Part shown: in pieces, positions 36,643 to 47,056 of the stretch
How the letters are laid out: every line of letters starts with the position of its first letter
How positions within the stretch are numbered: the stretch's first letter is position 1
Source: Clytia hemisphaerica
Lineage: Eukaryota > Cnidaria > Hydrozoa > Leptothecata > Clytiidae
Direction of reading: 5' to 3'
Length of the DNA: 64,000 nucleotides
Assembly: GCA_902728285.1 (NCBI GenBank)
Contig: CACVBU010000893.1
Span: 149,863-213,862, forward strand
Position numbers and translations under genes: made by a program
The notes under the pieces: model-generated
Databases searched by the model: none
Seen by the model: only the letters and a program-made list of their open reading frames with translations
What the model was told of the DNA's origin: nothing

Positions 36643-36840
36643 CCGTAACTTGGTCTAATGTCGACACCTCTCCTCTAATTCCGACACCCTTTTTATCAGC
36701 TGAAATTTATAGAAGAATTGAAACTGTTTTTCTTTGCTTAGTGGTCAGAGAGTAGAGGAATAATCCTTTTTCAATCTTTCATATTATTCCTTAGGCTGTC
36801 AGAATTAGACGAGGGATGTTGATATTAGACCAACTTACGG
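36643..36840. mobile_element. TA-flanked MITE, TIR CCGTAA(C/G)TTGGTCTAAT
   Basis: A 198-bp element has inverted ends CCGTAA.TTGGTCTAAT.TC.ACA and TA on each side (36641-36642, 36841-36842). Its ends resemble those of its immediate neighbour at 36862, so the two belong to related families. Confidence 0.7.
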
Positions 36841-36861
36841 TAATTAATCCATAGGGTATTA

Positions 36862-37327
36862 CCGTGAGTGGTCCTAAATCCGACAGCCCTGCCTAATTCC
36901 GAACCCCCAAATAAAGGTTACGAAAAAAAATTCTATGTTTACAAACACTCCTTCTCCAAGTTGAACGATAAACTATTGCAAGAATTCTCAAAACAAATTC
37001 AAAAAACATCTAACAAGATGGCTATAATGTCAAAATGTCAATAATGTAATTAAAAAGTGTGAGTTATAAAAGTCTGAATGTAATTACCTTTTATATTGTC
37101 ATTTACTGTATGATGTTTGGCATATTGCAAAAAAAATGTTTCGTATAAGAAGCAATTATTGTTAATTATTTGGTTCAACTGGTTTACTGTATGTATCAAA
37201 TTCCCTAGTTTAGTTGACACTTTGGTATTTTCGTTGCGTCACAGCAAAAGGTTTTTTTATTTTAGTTTGTATCTTTGAAAGACCACGTCAGATTTAGGCA
37301 GGCTGTCGGATTTAGGACCACTCACGG
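36862..37327. mobile_element. TA-flanked MITE, TIR CCGTGAGTGGTCCTAAATCC
   Basis: Perfect inverted ends of more than 20 bp (CCGTGAGTGGTCCTAAATCC, then GACAGCC) are flanked by TA. The element starts 21 bp after the previous MITE ends. The terminal CCGTRAGT and the GACA word behind it are shared with that neighbour. Confidence 0.75.
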
Positions 37328-37343
37328 TATGTATTAGGCATGC

Positions 37344-37617
37344 CAGGACCCTGCCGACGAACCGGACTTAACGAACACCGGACACGCGAAAGTCCAGTGT
37401 AAAATGAGAATTTTTTTTACCACCGGACAATCTCTACACCGGACTTAAGAAGTCGGATGTCCGGTGTCGGAGAAGGATATTTTTTCCACCGGACAATCAA
37501 AACACCGGACATGACCAGTCCGGTGCGTCCGGTGTTTCTTAATTTTGTGTTTCAAAATTCCCTGTATGCAACACCGGACTGACACAGGACTTATTGCGTC
37601 CGGTGTAGGAGCAGGAT
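37344..37617. repeat. Cluster of ACACCGGAC / GTCCGGTGT sites
   Basis: About eleven copies of CACCGGAC or its inverse GTCCGGTG occur in 270 bp, in both orientations and with irregular spacing. Some pairs face each other (GGACATGACCAGTCCGG near 37505). Such clustered short palindromic-half sites could be a transposase-binding subterminal region or a foldback core. No coding sequence. Confidence 0.75.
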
Positions 37618-37826
37618 TAAGATTTTTTCAGATTTGGAAAGAAAAATCATTTTTACCATGAAATTGGGTAACTGCATAAGGGAAACTTGTACAAAAGAAT
37701 TGGTCTAACTATGTAGTTCATGATTCTTACCTAGAATACATAGCTAAATTTACAACTGTTACAAAATGAACAAAAAGATGACACACCCACACTTTTTCTC
37801 ACCCTGCAGATTTGGTCTGGATGCTC

Positions 37827-38364
37827 TTATATCGGATGGCCAATAGTCACTTTCATTTTTTAATTTTATTTTTTTATCCACGGATCGCTGATAGTCACTT
37901 TTCCGGGGGTTAGGTAGGGTCAGGGTTGCTAGTAACGGCTTGTCACTGTGCCGGGTGCATACTCGGCGCCTTGGGCCCCGCAGGGTTGCTAGTAACGGCT
38001 CGAATTTCAGTCAGGTTTAAAAAAGGGGTACTGTTACCCATATTATAATAATATTACCCCCGTCTTTTGCCAGTTCGGTATAATATGTTATGAATTGCAT
38101 GGTTTTGCTGTGCGGCGATGGCTCAACGGATAGAGCGCTGGCTTCCGAATCTGAAGGTCTTTCTTTGGTGGTGGTTCGAATCCCACTCGGTGCGAAAATT
38201 AGACTGGTCGAAATTGATGGACAAATGATTGACAGGTATGAAAACTCAGTCAGAAATGAGAAACTAAGTCTCAGAAACTCAGACAGTCAGAAAAGAGAGA
38301 AATAGGATAAGAGATAGGAAAGAAAAAAAAAGAAGGTGAGGTGACTTTTGGCCATCCGATATAA
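37827..38364 (+). mobile_element. 538-bp MITE carrying a tRNA-like module
   Basis: Inverted 24-bp ends (TTATATCGGATGGCCAA.AGTCAC, one mismatch) bound the element. A 13-bp direct repeat ATTTGGTCTGGAT lies outside (37810-37822 and 38373-38385), a few bases from each end. The interior has GTTGCTAGTAACGGCT twice (about 37925 and 37985), a tRNA-like segment at 38112-38193 and a purine-rich A tail. It mixes features of a DNA element and a retroposed SINE. Confidence 0.7.
38112..38193 (+). ncRNA. tRNA-like (tRNA-derived) sequence
   Basis: An A-box-like TGGCTCAACGGATAGAGCG and a perfect B box GGTTCGAATCC are correctly spaced, and the D arm (GCTC/GAGC) and T arm (GTGG/CCAC) pair. The anticodon arm does not form a clean 5-bp stem, and it lies in a repeat element, so it is more likely a tRNA-derived SINE head than a working tRNA. 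Confidence 0.55.
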
Positions 38365-38692
38365 CATTTTCCATTTGGTCTGGATTGAATCACTGACTAC
38401 CTGAATATAGATCTTGTTCTATCCAAGTCAAAGGCGAGCACAAATTCATTCTAACTACAGTGATGGTAAAATCGCTACAAATTGTTCAAAAGACGAATAA
38501 TTTGTTAGGTAATACCGCCCAAGTATGGAAATCAAGAGCCGCAAAAATGTGAATAACAATTTTTATAAATATTTTCTCTGAAAACTTGAGCTTTCTGATA
38601 GCCAGGGTACCCCCGGGCGCAGCCCGATGATGCACTGGACGCGTGGCAATAATTGCATGCATTGTGGAAAAGAATATAAACGTGCTATTATA

Positions 38693-38808
38693 TTTATGGA
38701 TTATTAACCGAAAAGCCGGTCTCTCTGAGGAAATATTGACCGAGGGCACGTGTGCCCGAGGTCAATATTTTCCAGAGAGACAGGCTTACTGAGGTTAATA
38801 ATCCATTT
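38693..38808. repeat. Long palindrome centred on GGGCACGTGTGCCC
   Basis: ATGGATTATTAACC at the left returns as GGTTAATAATCCAT at the right. Arms of about 55 bp pair with few mismatches through GTCTCTCTG.GGAAA.TATTGAC.  to the perfect centre GGGCACGTGTGCCC near 38750. The palindrome could form a hairpin or cruciform. It contains a CACGTG E-box core. Most likely a small foldback insertion. Confidence 0.7.
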
Positions 38809-39928
38809 ATAGCCAAGCAAAATAAAGTTATAATAAAGTAATGAAAGTAATTAACAAGTGTATTGTAAAAATTAACATTCTAAAGATGTCAATTTCCAAC
38901 TGGTCACTATGGGGAAATATTAACCGGCCACGTGACATCAATTATCCAATCAGTTTTCTCAAAAATGATTGACAGTTGTATTGCAGGGCTATAATGACAG
39001 GTACCGACCTAAAAACTAACATAACGATTTGCAAATTACTACTGGTACTGCGCGGTGCAGAAGTAGCCAGCGGAGAGATTTTTTAGAAATATGTGTTCTT
39101 ATCTTCTAGGAGATCACATGTTATTATCTTCAAATTTTTATACAAATGATGTGTTCTGATTTCTAGGAAACCTTTATTGCACTATTTGTCTCCCTAAGCT
39201 TTTCACCACTTTATGGTTTGATGTTTTCTACAAACTAGAAAAAACAATTTGCCAAGAAAAACTTGTAAGATATTTGCTTTTCTCCACGAAAGATATGTTC
39301 TGAAGCTTTATAGGGTTACCTAGACCACAAGAACACGTTAGATGACTTTGATTATACTTCTGTCTCGTCAGAGCACATCATTATTTCGAAGATCTGATCA
39401 GAACAGATCAAAATTTCTACTCTAGCTGAAATATGCTCTCAGAACACATCGGAAAAAAGGTCGCCTCGTCGGCTGCTTTCGACTGAGGTCACGTCAGATT
39501 AACTTTTTATCGAGAGCTGTACAGAACCCCTAATAATCTTTGAATATATCTTAATTTTTGAGAGCTGTTTTTCAGGTAAAAATCGTTTACATACACACAA
39601 AGCAGCCGTCACTAGCGACTTGTCAAAGTATGGAGGGCGATGAAAAAAATTTATCAGCAGACTTTGCGAAAGCAAGTTCAAAAGCTTGAAATCAATGGGA
39701 TGGTGGTCCAAATAAAAATCTATAAAGCCTGATAAGGGCGACATAACGTACTTTGGCTGGACTGTGTACCCTGAGTATCAGAGGTTAAGTTTTCAAAGAA
39801 TATATTAACCTCTGAAGACCAATGATTGAAATTTTATCGCGCATGTGTCAATCTAATCACTGTAGAAAGAATCAAAGATGAAGAGCAAATATTACCTTAA
39901 TGTCTAGCAGACTGTAAACGAATTCCCC

Positions 39929-40538
39929 AGAAACCTCCAAGTGTAATTAAAATGAGTTTCTTTCGAAAGAAATCTTTTACATGATCCCCAAATGTATAAC
40001 AGTAATTACTAAACTTTTAATTATGGAAATGTCACTTTAATTGAATCGAAATAATAGACAGACTATATGTTATGATTCTCATCACTGACTCTTTTTAAAA
40101 AGCATTGATGATATTTTTGAGTTGTGTTTTCAACGACGGGAATAAAAATGTCAGCTTTGAACTTCATCCAAGATCTTGGATGGTCGTCATGGTTACTTTT
40201 CTCTGCGTTGATTGCGCGCTGGAATAGAATCTCAGAAACCTCCAAGTGTAATTAAAATGAGTTTCTTTCGAGAGAAATCTTTTACATGATCCCCAAATGT
40301 ATAACAGTAATTACTAAACTTTTAATTATGGAAATGTCACTTTAATTGAATCGAAATAATAGACAGACTACATGTTATGATTTTCATCACTGACTCTTTT
40401 TAAAAAGCATTGATGATATTTTTGAGTTGTGTTTTCAACGACGGGAATAAAAATGTCAGCTTTGAACTTCATCCAAGATCTTGGATGGTCGTCATGGTTA
40501 CTTTTCTCTGCGTTGATTGCGCGCTGAATAGAATCTCG
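39929..40538. repeat. Tandem duplication of a 305-bp block
   Basis: The block from AGAAACCTCCAAGTGTAATT to GCGCTG(G)AATAGAATCTC is present twice head to tail (39929-40233 and 40234-40538) with very few differences (for example GAAAGAAATC versus GAGAGAAATC). The near identity implies a recent event or an assembly duplication. The identical minus-strand open frames in each copy have no recognisable content. Confidence 0.85.
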
Positions 40539-40784
40539 ATTGGTCGGCACAGGTCAATATATGATATCGGCCTGTGCTTTTCACGGTATGATATGAACTG
40601 TGCCCTGATCACGTGACATTACAATCAGAATTTCAGCGCCTGACCAATCAAAAGCCTTGCGGATTTCCGAATTTGAAGCCAACAAATCCTATCAAAGTTG
40701 ATTTTTGCACAAATGCCAGATTTAAACTAAAATTTATCGCTAAGTTTCGGAAAAAAATATCACACAAAAACAAAGGAGTCGCTA

Positions 40785-41630
40785 CAGTGTATGGCCCCCA
40801 AAACGGAGGTTTTCATTAGAAGATCTCTGACTTGTAGATTTATCAGAATTAAACGATTTTTGTTTATTTTGAAAGAATGATGGTTATACTTAAAAATGAG
40901 CATGTTTTTGCTGGTTTGAGACAGATTCAAAATAACATATTTGCGTCTAAAGGAAATATTTTAACACCAAAATTAGATAAAAATTGCATATAACTCACTC
41001 TAGCTCCTTGGATATTGAAAATAAGTTATGAAAACGGGGTATAGGAAGCTTTCTACACCTAATGCCGTTCAGAAAATGCAAATATATCTGAGACTTTAGA
41101 GGCTGGGTAAAAGATATAGCATCTTGAAGGTCAACCAGTATTTTGGAGCCCTAGAATCAGCATTGACAAAACCGAAAATTCTAAATATGAGAAAAAGCAA
41201 AAAATCTTGGAATTCTATTCCTATCACCTTCAGTTAATAGTTTATTATATATAAAATTTTTCGCTGAATCAGCAAAAGCGGCAAATTCTGTCATTTTTTT
41301 GCAAAATATAGGAGAAAAATATCTTTAAAGCTTAATATTTTCATTTTCAGCTAAGCTTTTTTTCTAAAATTTTCACAGCTTATTCCATACATGAATGGAA
41401 CTATTTTCAAAAGAGATTTATTTTCAAAGACTTGATTGAGACGTTGGTAAATCAAAATTGTCATTCTGAAAATTTCTAAATTTTCAGCTTAGACTTTGCA
41501 ATATGGAAAATCTTGAAATATTTCATAAAAACCATAAATTTTACATCCATCGGGTCGTAAATTTAAGGGAAAACACAAATATGTTAATAGTTTTTCCCCC
41601 CTATTACCACTGATCCGATAGATTAGAAAG
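40785..41630. mobile_element. Truncated relative of the CAGTATATGGCCCCC MITE
   Basis: It begins CAGTGTATGGCCCCCAAAAC, like the element at 12380. Between 41440 and 41620 it matches the interior of that element in inverse order (TTTGCAATAT, AAATATTTCATAAAAACCAT, CATCCATCGGGTCGTAAATT). The other terminus is missing or replaced near the element at 41727. Confidence 0.6.
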
Positions 41631-41726
41631 TAGAAAGCTTGAAAATGTCGTTCTCGCCCGAAATTTAAATTCTGCAAAACGCTAAATACCCAGAAATGCC
41701 AACATATTCTGACCACCACCATTGTA

Positions 41727-42172
41727 AAGTCTGTCTCAAAACAATTTGCAGCTGAGACAAAAATGACTGTTAATCATCACTGTGAAAAAAATTATCAAAA
41801 ATATTCATTCAATCAAAAGATATCAAACAAAAATTGACTCTAAAGTATTAAAAAACGACAAAAAAACAGCCTATTGTCAATCAACCAATAACAAAACTTA
41901 GTGTGATATCTTTTGATTGAATGAATTTGAATTTTTTTTTCACAGTGATGATGGTCAAAGAGTGAAGAATCATTCCTGTAAAATGGTAATCATACCACAA
42001 TTCTACAAGAAGTTGATTTTTTTATTTTTCATTTTCATTTTTCCTTTTTTTTTGCTTGATAATATTCCACTCAAAAATATCTTTTCAACGAGCACAAAAT
42101 CGTTTTTTGTCAAATTTTATCATAAGTTACAGCCATTTTTGTCTCAGCTGCAAATTATTTTGAGACAGACTT
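41727..42172. mobile_element. TA-flanked foldback MITE, TIR AAGTCTGTCTCAAAA
   Basis: Inverted ends AAGTCTGTCTCAAAA.AATTT then GCAGCTGAGACAAAAATG, flanked by TA (41725-41726, 42173-42174). Inner blocks CATCACTGTGAAAAAAA and CATTCAATCAAAAGATATC also occur inverted, so most of the 446 bp can fold on itself. Confidence 0.78.
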
Positions 42173-42969
42173 TAGTTGATTTCATTCAAACTTTGAGTTT
42201 CAGGGCCGACGCGCCGACGGTTGGTTTATTTTCAAAACTATTTTCAGTTGTTAAATACCAGTTGATTTTTTTCTCTTAATAGCCCGATTTTAGTTTTATT
42301 TGCCTTGTTTGAAGTTTTAACTAGAATATCCAGAATTTGTTTTTGATACCTAAGAGTAGAAGAAAGTGACGCGAAAGTTTAAGGTGATGATTCCTCTCAA
42401 GGAATTCTAATTAAATACATATACACGTTATCATATAATATTTGGAAATAATGTACTAGAAATATAACACGAATTATAATGTCTACTAAAGATTAAAATT
42501 TCTATGTAAAATTTTGATATAAAACATCCATGATATAAAGATTTAAATTACAAAGTAAAGGTTCCCTTACGGGGGCCGAATAGAATCTCATTCAAATTTA
42601 AATTTTAGGAATTGAAGTTTCCACTCACAAAAAATCCAAGCTCGATTGTGTTACTGCAGTAATTATACAGTCAACTTTAGGGTGAGGTAGATGAGAAAAT
42701 AAGCCCCATTAGAAATCCTTCTCTGTAAAATCCATATAAATACTAAATGAAAAAGTACAATAGAAAGTATAGTATCACTTTGACTGCATCTAAAAATGAC
42801 GAGCAGTTAAAATCACATTTATAAAATCTTTCATATACTCTAAATCTATAAAATAATTTTCTGTTTTATTGTTCAAAAAAAACTTGACGGAAACATAACT
42901 TCACGGAGACATTAGCTGTTCTTGGCTACACATTGAGCATTTGGTAAATTACAAATAGTGTGACATTCT

Positions 42970-45925
42970 TTAATACATGGGGTACCCTGGGTAGGTTGGG
43001 TAAAATGTATTGACTGGAACGAGATAACCACCAGTTGGAGGATAATTGCTAGGAGCTGAATGATTCTGATACATAAGTTGGGAAGGATAGCCAGCGTTCA
43101 TAGGCTGATTGATGTAAGCTGGCGTGGCAGGGGCTTGAGTGACAGGTGTCATCATTTGAGAGGTGGGTTGTGTAGGTCCGGTTATTGTGGGAGTGTAGTA
43201 TCCTCCTTGTTGGGCCATGGAGGGTTGACGAGACACCTAGAGAGAAAGACGAGTTGTTTAGACGCAAGCTATTTTAGAAAATGATTTTAAGTAAGAAGTA
43301 TTTTAATGGTGTGTTAGGTTTAGAGGTTTTGAGGTTCTTAACTAGGAAAGCTTTTCAGGTTTTCTTGCAGCCGTTTGAAATTTTCAAGATTCCTTAGAAA
43401 AAGACGATGTTCAGTTTCTGAGGGAAAGTACACGAGTTTTTTTAAACTGATTATATCCAACCACTGAGGAGAGTCAAACCTCTTGTGAACCCTAGAGCAA
43501 AAGGTCTTGAATATGTAAAAAAAGTTCACTCACGTAAGGACTTCCACCATAATACACATTTCCAGGAAACAATAAAACAGGTTCGTTAGGAGAATTCTTC
43601 ATCAGCAATTCATCAGACGGACGACTTGGTTGGAATAAAACAGCTGAATCAGACCAACTTTTCCCACCACCACTACTCTTGTTGCTGGAAGATGATCCTG
43701 AATAATTGATCAAAAAGTTAAAAAAGTTTACGCAAAAGATGTCTCGAAATCTTGAATATTTTTTCTTCACTTTAGAAAGAAAAGTAAACAAATTCGGTTT
43801 CTTTCATCTTTTTGTCAAAAAAAAAACCCCGAAAGATTCAAAGATTTTTCATTTTAACATTTCGACATGATACAGACTGCAAAGTGTCTAGTTTAAATTG
43901 TAGACCTCCTATGAGTATATACTTCCTGTATAGAAACCTTTTACCAGAGGATGAGCAAAAGTCTAGCAAGTGTCTGGTTTGCAGAAACTGAATGTGGACT
44001 AGACTAATAATCTAGACGTTATCCAGCTGAATCTTATTTTTGAACAGCAGAAAATTATGACTCATGAGACATTAGGAGATATACTGACCTGAAGAAGCGC
44101 TTTCAGGCGAGCTTTTGCCATCATTGTTTACAAATTGAGAAGAATTTCTTCGAACAGCTTTTCGAACGCGCATTTTCTTTCCTTTCATCATAATGGTATC
44201 GTTGGAAAGAAGGTTGCTGATATCCTCATTCTCGTCAAATGTCACAAACCCATAACTAAAATTAATTTGATACATATTTAAAACTGGAGCATAGCAAATA
44301 AGCGAGTCAATGAGTTTTTCGAAGCGTTTGTAGCAATAACCAAAATCAAAGCAGATAAATTTAAGATTCTCTGATATGTAAAATTTTTCAGAGGGAAACC
44401 GAAATTACAGAGGAAAATAACTAAATATTACTAAAATAATGGATTGGGCAGAAGATAAAAGTTAAAAATATTGTATCTTATAAATTTTTTTGCATTTTCA
44501 AAGCGCCTGAATACACCTTTCCCGTAATTCGTAAAACTAATGCGCGCGCATTATTTTGATGCTCTCCACCGTTTGGTCTCTGGAGGTAAACAAACCCGTT
44601 TTTGCCTGCGTTCCCTTAGAGAAAGTTGGTTTTTTGAGCTTTTCTTAAGTTCTGTCGAACAAAATCCCCTCAAATTTTAGTATGTTCAATCTATTCATGA
44701 TATTATACCACCCTGAAAATATTTTGCCAAAAGAAGGTCGCTGTCAAAAGTTAGAGGCTCAAATCCCACTTTCCCTAACCCCTCGCAGGCAAAAACGCGT
44801 TTTTTACCTCCCAAACAATTTTATACACAACGGTGGAGCACACATTTTCCCGGGCCATTTCTGAGAAATTTGAATTACGGGAAAGGTGTATTAATTTTCG
44901 AAACAAAATCTTTCACTTTCGTTTTTGCAAAGCGCCTAAGCGAAGGAGCGCACAAAAAATGTTTCAAAAACGTCACTCAGTTTAATTCACAGACTGTCAG
45001 TGCAACATTTCGTCCCGAATGGCGACGGAAGAAAAACAGAAAAAAATCAAAACAAACAACGCAAGCAGATCTTTTGGAACAACGCTTTGTTTGGAAAGAA
45101 ATTTGTTTGAAGTCTTTATTGTTCCATGAAAGACAGAAAGGTCAAAATTTGAAACAGCGCTATTGTTAGAATGAAAAATATGTTTGAATTTTCTATTGTT
45201 TTCCCATAAATAAGATCACGAAATACTATACTAAACCCCTAGGGTGCTGGGAGGGGTTTTTCAAAAATGAAATCAATTATAAAATGAAAGTGAAATATTA
45301 CCCTTTCGAGTCTCCAGTAATTCGATCCGTTACAATTCTCACATCTTTGACGAGCCCATAGTCGCAAAAGAACGTTTCCAATTCTAATTCTGTAGTCTAA
45401 AACGAAAGTCACTATATTTTAGCAAAAACTGAAAAGATAAAAAGTTCTTTAAATTAACTTGCCAAAAAATTTTTTTTTAACGCACCAAATTCCTCCGAAA
45501 AATGAATAAATTTTACCTCGCTTGGAATTCCTCCCAAGAAGACACGGTTCGGTATCTCTAATCCTCCGTCAGCTGTGGGAATACCAACAGGAACTTTGAT
45601 GTGAATTGCCTAAACGAAATATAAATCTTGCCGAAGTTTGACTTTAATACGCTTTCGAGGGTTAAATCACTTCCAGGAGAGTGTGCGAGATAAATTATGA
45701 ACAAAAGCCCCCATCAACCATAGAGGACACGAAGCTCTATTGTCTCAACAATTATCTTTATGGCATGTTAAAATCCGCTTACATCTGACAAAAGCTAACC
45801 CCTAACTCAAGTCTCAAAATCATGAAAAGTCAACAAAAGATAATTCTGTACAAAATACCTACCTTGATCGGCCCCCTGGAAGTTTGAATATAAGTGGTGT
45901 TTGCTGAAGTCTGCGAGGGAATCAT
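42970..45925 (-). CDS. boll: Boule (DAZ-family RNA-binding protein), complete
   Basis: Exons: 45925-45863 (ATG), 45609-45517, 45396-45302, 44255-44089, 43697-43534, 43236-42970 (stop). The phases agree and the predicted length is 282 residues, close to human BOLL. A single RRM spans exons 2-4: RNP2 is RVFLGGIP, followed by ETFFCDYGLVKDVRIVTDR, and RNP1 KGYGFVTF is split across the exon 3/4 junction (G codon shared). After the RRM come a basic segment (MRVRKAVRR), a Ser/Gly-rich stretch, and a Tyr/Pro/Gln-rich tail typical of DAZ-family proteins. Boule acts in germ cells as a cytoplasmic regulator of mRNA translation needed for meiosis. Intron 3 (44256-45301) holds a foldback element. I see no lesion. 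Confidence 0.9.
44514..44888. mobile_element. TA-flanked foldback MITE in a boule intron
   Basis: Inverted ends CACCTTTCCCGTAATTC are flanked by TA (44512-44513 and 44889-44890). Inner inverted blocks (GCTCTCCACCGTT / AACGGTGGAGCAC; GTTTTTGCCTGCG / CGCAGGCAAAAAC) extend the arms to about 150 bp. It lies within intron 3 of boule. Confidence 0.75.
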
Positions 45926-47056
45926 TTTCAGACGAAATAAAAAGATGTAAGCCAACAAGCAACAAAGTACGTAACGTAAGGTAAAACACAGATATAAAAA
46001 GTAAAAACTTTGTTAAAAAATTAAAATCTAAAACTGTCTGCACATCGAAGTAAGCACAGCGACCTCTCTGTGTCAAGAGTTCTGGTGTGTGTTGAAAACG
46101 TGGATAAAAGTTATGCATCTTGTAGAGTTGTAATAGACACTCCATTGTTTCATTCAAACGGCCAGACAACAACGAGCCAATCAGATTATGTATCGGAAAC
46201 GACTGAACACTCCCTCACAAATAAAAACAATGAATAAATTATTTTTCTTGAAAGCAAATCAACCAATCAGAGAGCGTGTTGATTTCATCGTTTTGGGAAT
46301 TAGGTTAGATGAAAATGATTTTTATAACCCCATCGGGAATAGGAGGAGAAAATTTTATTACCATAAACATATTTTTTTTAGCCAATTAAATTTGTACAAA
46401 AAAAGAAAAATAAGAGAACTATTCAGTGATGCATAAGAAAAATAAAAGGGCGGTTTTTGGTCTACTACAAAAAAGAAATTACTTTATACAAATAATACAG
46501 AGGATATAAAATTTCTAAGGGGGAAAAATGACAAAATTTAACAAAAAATTCATTAAAAATGTTCGGAGTGAAAAGTAAAAAAAAAATCGTTGGGAAAAAA
46601 CTAATTATTGCGCCAATTCATTGATTTATTGTTTCGAGTAGAAGGCATAGAAAATTATTCGTAGAAAATCTTAGAAAAATTCTAATTCAATAAACCACTA
46701 AACCCCAATAAGAAAATTAAATACCTAAACTAACTCTGATTGTACTTGGAAGCGAGAACCCTGTTTATAATACAGGACACTAAATTTTCGTCGCGTTTCA
46801 ATCAACCATGTTATTAATTTAAAAGGGACAAAAATCTAAATTTAATATAAATGATGGAAAAACTTGCCGAAAAAAGTGTATTATCAACCAGCAAAATATT
46901 CTAAATTTGCACTCGGTGTGTAGAAATAGTAAGAAATATCTATATAATGTTTTTATCTAATAAAATACTTATAAAACGTGTATCCGTCTATTATTCATAA
47001 TATTATTTCAGAGCAAATAAATCTACAAAAACATTTATTCATACAGTTCGATCAAT
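45926..47056. other. Intergenic between boule start and DOCK stop
   Basis: About 1.1 kb upstream of the boule ATG (minus strand) and downstream of the DOCK stop. An AATAAA on the minus strand near 47030-47038 could be the DOCK polyadenylation signal. No core promoter motif, gene or repeat element was identified. Confidence 0.4.

Noticed and set aside
38112-38193. Functional tRNA gene
   Set aside because: The anticodon arm does not form a clean stem and the segment sits in a repeat element with an A-rich tail.
44870-45169. Plus-strand 99-codon frame
   Set aside because: It lies in an intron of boule, partly in a MITE end, and shows no recognisable content.
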